Assembly: GCF_020443565.1 (NCBI RefSeq)
Contig: NZ_JAIZZN010000009.1
Span: forward strand, 62,001-126,000
Length of the DNA stretch: 64,000 bases
Source of the DNA: Clostridium sp. CS001
GTDB taxonomy: Bacteria > Bacillota > Clostridia > Clostridiales > Clostridiaceae
Reading direction: 5' to 3'
This document shows positions 63,634 to 64,000 of the stretch, one piece after another. The translations under genes were made by a program, and so were the position numbers. Under the pieces are notes generated by a model that did no database searches, had not been told where the DNA came from, and saw nothing but the letters and a program-made list of their open reading frames with translations. How positions within the stretch are numbered: position 1 is the stretch's first letter; each line of letters opens with the position of its first letter.

Positions 63634-64000
63634 TTACTCCTTTTCTATCTTTACTGTTATTTCTTTGCAATTAGGATATTTATCAAAAATAGTCTTTGGA
63701 ATTTTCAGTTCTTCCATTTCTCCTGGTGCAAGTATCTTTTTCTTAATATGAAGCACCCTAGTTTCATCAAAATATAGTGATATATAGCTTTCTTTAAACA
63801 CCTTTCCTACTCTAAACCTTACTGTTATTGACTTGTCTACCTTTGAACTATTAATTAACGAAGGAACAGTGTATCTTACGCCACAAGTTCCATTAACACT
63901 AATATACTCTCCCTGTGTTTTATCTTCCTTTACATATCTGGCTGCTGTTTTTCCTGCACTGGCACTTTCTGAGGATACATTGTCAACTAAGTCATGAACA
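63634..64000 (-). CDS. FAD/NAD(P)-dependent oxidoreductase, copy 1, C-terminal part (window edge)
   Basis: The last 122 codons of a second copy of the glycerol-operon FAD oxidoreductase. The visible end reads VHDLVDNVSSESASAGKTAARYV, GEYISVNGTCGVRYTVPSLI, SLYFDETRVLHIKKKILAPGEMEELKIPKT and ends CKEITVKIEKE. It aligns along its whole length with residues about 297-418 of the gene at 57052. The TAA at 63634-63636 lies 5 bases before the DUF1667 start, so the two are coupled. Its start lies beyond the window. Confidence 0.88.
   Translation of the reverse strand, partial: VHDLVDNVSSESASAGKTAARYVKEDKTQGEYISVNGTCGVRYTVPSLINSSKVDKSITVRFRVGKVFKESYISLYFDETRVLHIKKKILAPGEMEELKIPKTIFDKYPNCKEITVKIEKE

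Overview
The window is low-GC DNA from an anaerobic, endospore-forming Firmicute, most likely Clostridium sensu stricto (genus is an inference; no rRNA is present). Supporting evidence: a large GerA-type spore germinant receptor cluster, indolepyruvate:ferredoxin oxidoreductase, a single-cluster ferredoxin, a PerR-like Fur protein, GlpP-controlled glycerol genes, A/T-rich codon use and strong AGGAGG ribosome binding sites.

Region 1 (1 to about 14.8 kb) is accessory DNA that looks like part of an integrated plasmid or conjugative element. It holds a secreted Ig-like/stalk-domain protein (cut by the left edge), a three-repeat protein, a VirB2-like small membrane protein, a secreted copper-amine-oxidase-N-like protein, the antirestriction protein ArdA, an unknown acidic protein, a primase-polymerase-like replication protein, a Thr/Pro-rich secreted protein, a 1491-residue secreted protein and a large serine recombinase. 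Six of these genes share one unusual promoter (TGACT, 15-bp spacer carrying a conserved CATA, TATAAG-like box) at a fixed distance from the start codon. The replication gene has a leader that looks like countertranscript/pseudoknot copy control.

Region 2 (14.9 to 18.8 kb): a 283-bp palindromic element, an unknown gene, and a complete 2.08-kb IS200/IS605-family element with TnpA (HUH/Y1 transposase), full-length IscB (RuvC plus HNH, ancestor-type of Cas9) and a predicted omega RNA. It is followed by two small unknown genes.

Region 3 (18.8 to 27.1 kb): a germinant receptor cluster of one A, three B and three C subunits. None of the C subunits has a normal lipobox cysteine.

Region 4 (27.3 to 36.0 kb): an M29 aminopeptidase, a 233-bp IS605-type element without TnpB but with both ends and an apparent guide-RNA 3' region, abutting the stop codon of a transglutaminase-like gene. 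Upstream of that lie a cutC gene with a foreign N-terminus, an MFS transporter and an ABC-F ATPase, probably one operon, plus a 48-codon gene.

Region 5 (36.2 to 54.0 kb): mixed chromosomal genes: a class C beta-lactamase-like lipoprotein, a second lipoprotein, an FAD oxidoreductase, IorAB, a phosphoesterase, an HDOD protein, MarR-nitroreductase and MarR-DHA2 transporter modules with visible operators, a QueD-like enzyme, a PerR-like regulator, a cupin, a ferredoxin and an orphan RseB-like membrane protein. Three decayed genes lie here: an AAA-ATPase-like/PD-(D/E)XK gene, a YetF/DUF421 gene with a homopolymer frameshift, and an SDR remnant.

Region 6 (54.2 to 64.0 kb): a duplicated glycerol catabolism locus. 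Glycerol enters by GlpF, is phosphorylated by GlpK and oxidised by the GlpA/FAD-oxidoreductase/DUF1667 set. GlpP is encoded in the locus, and three leaders carrying the same motif plus a terminator precede the transcription units, so all are probably controlled by GlpP antitermination.
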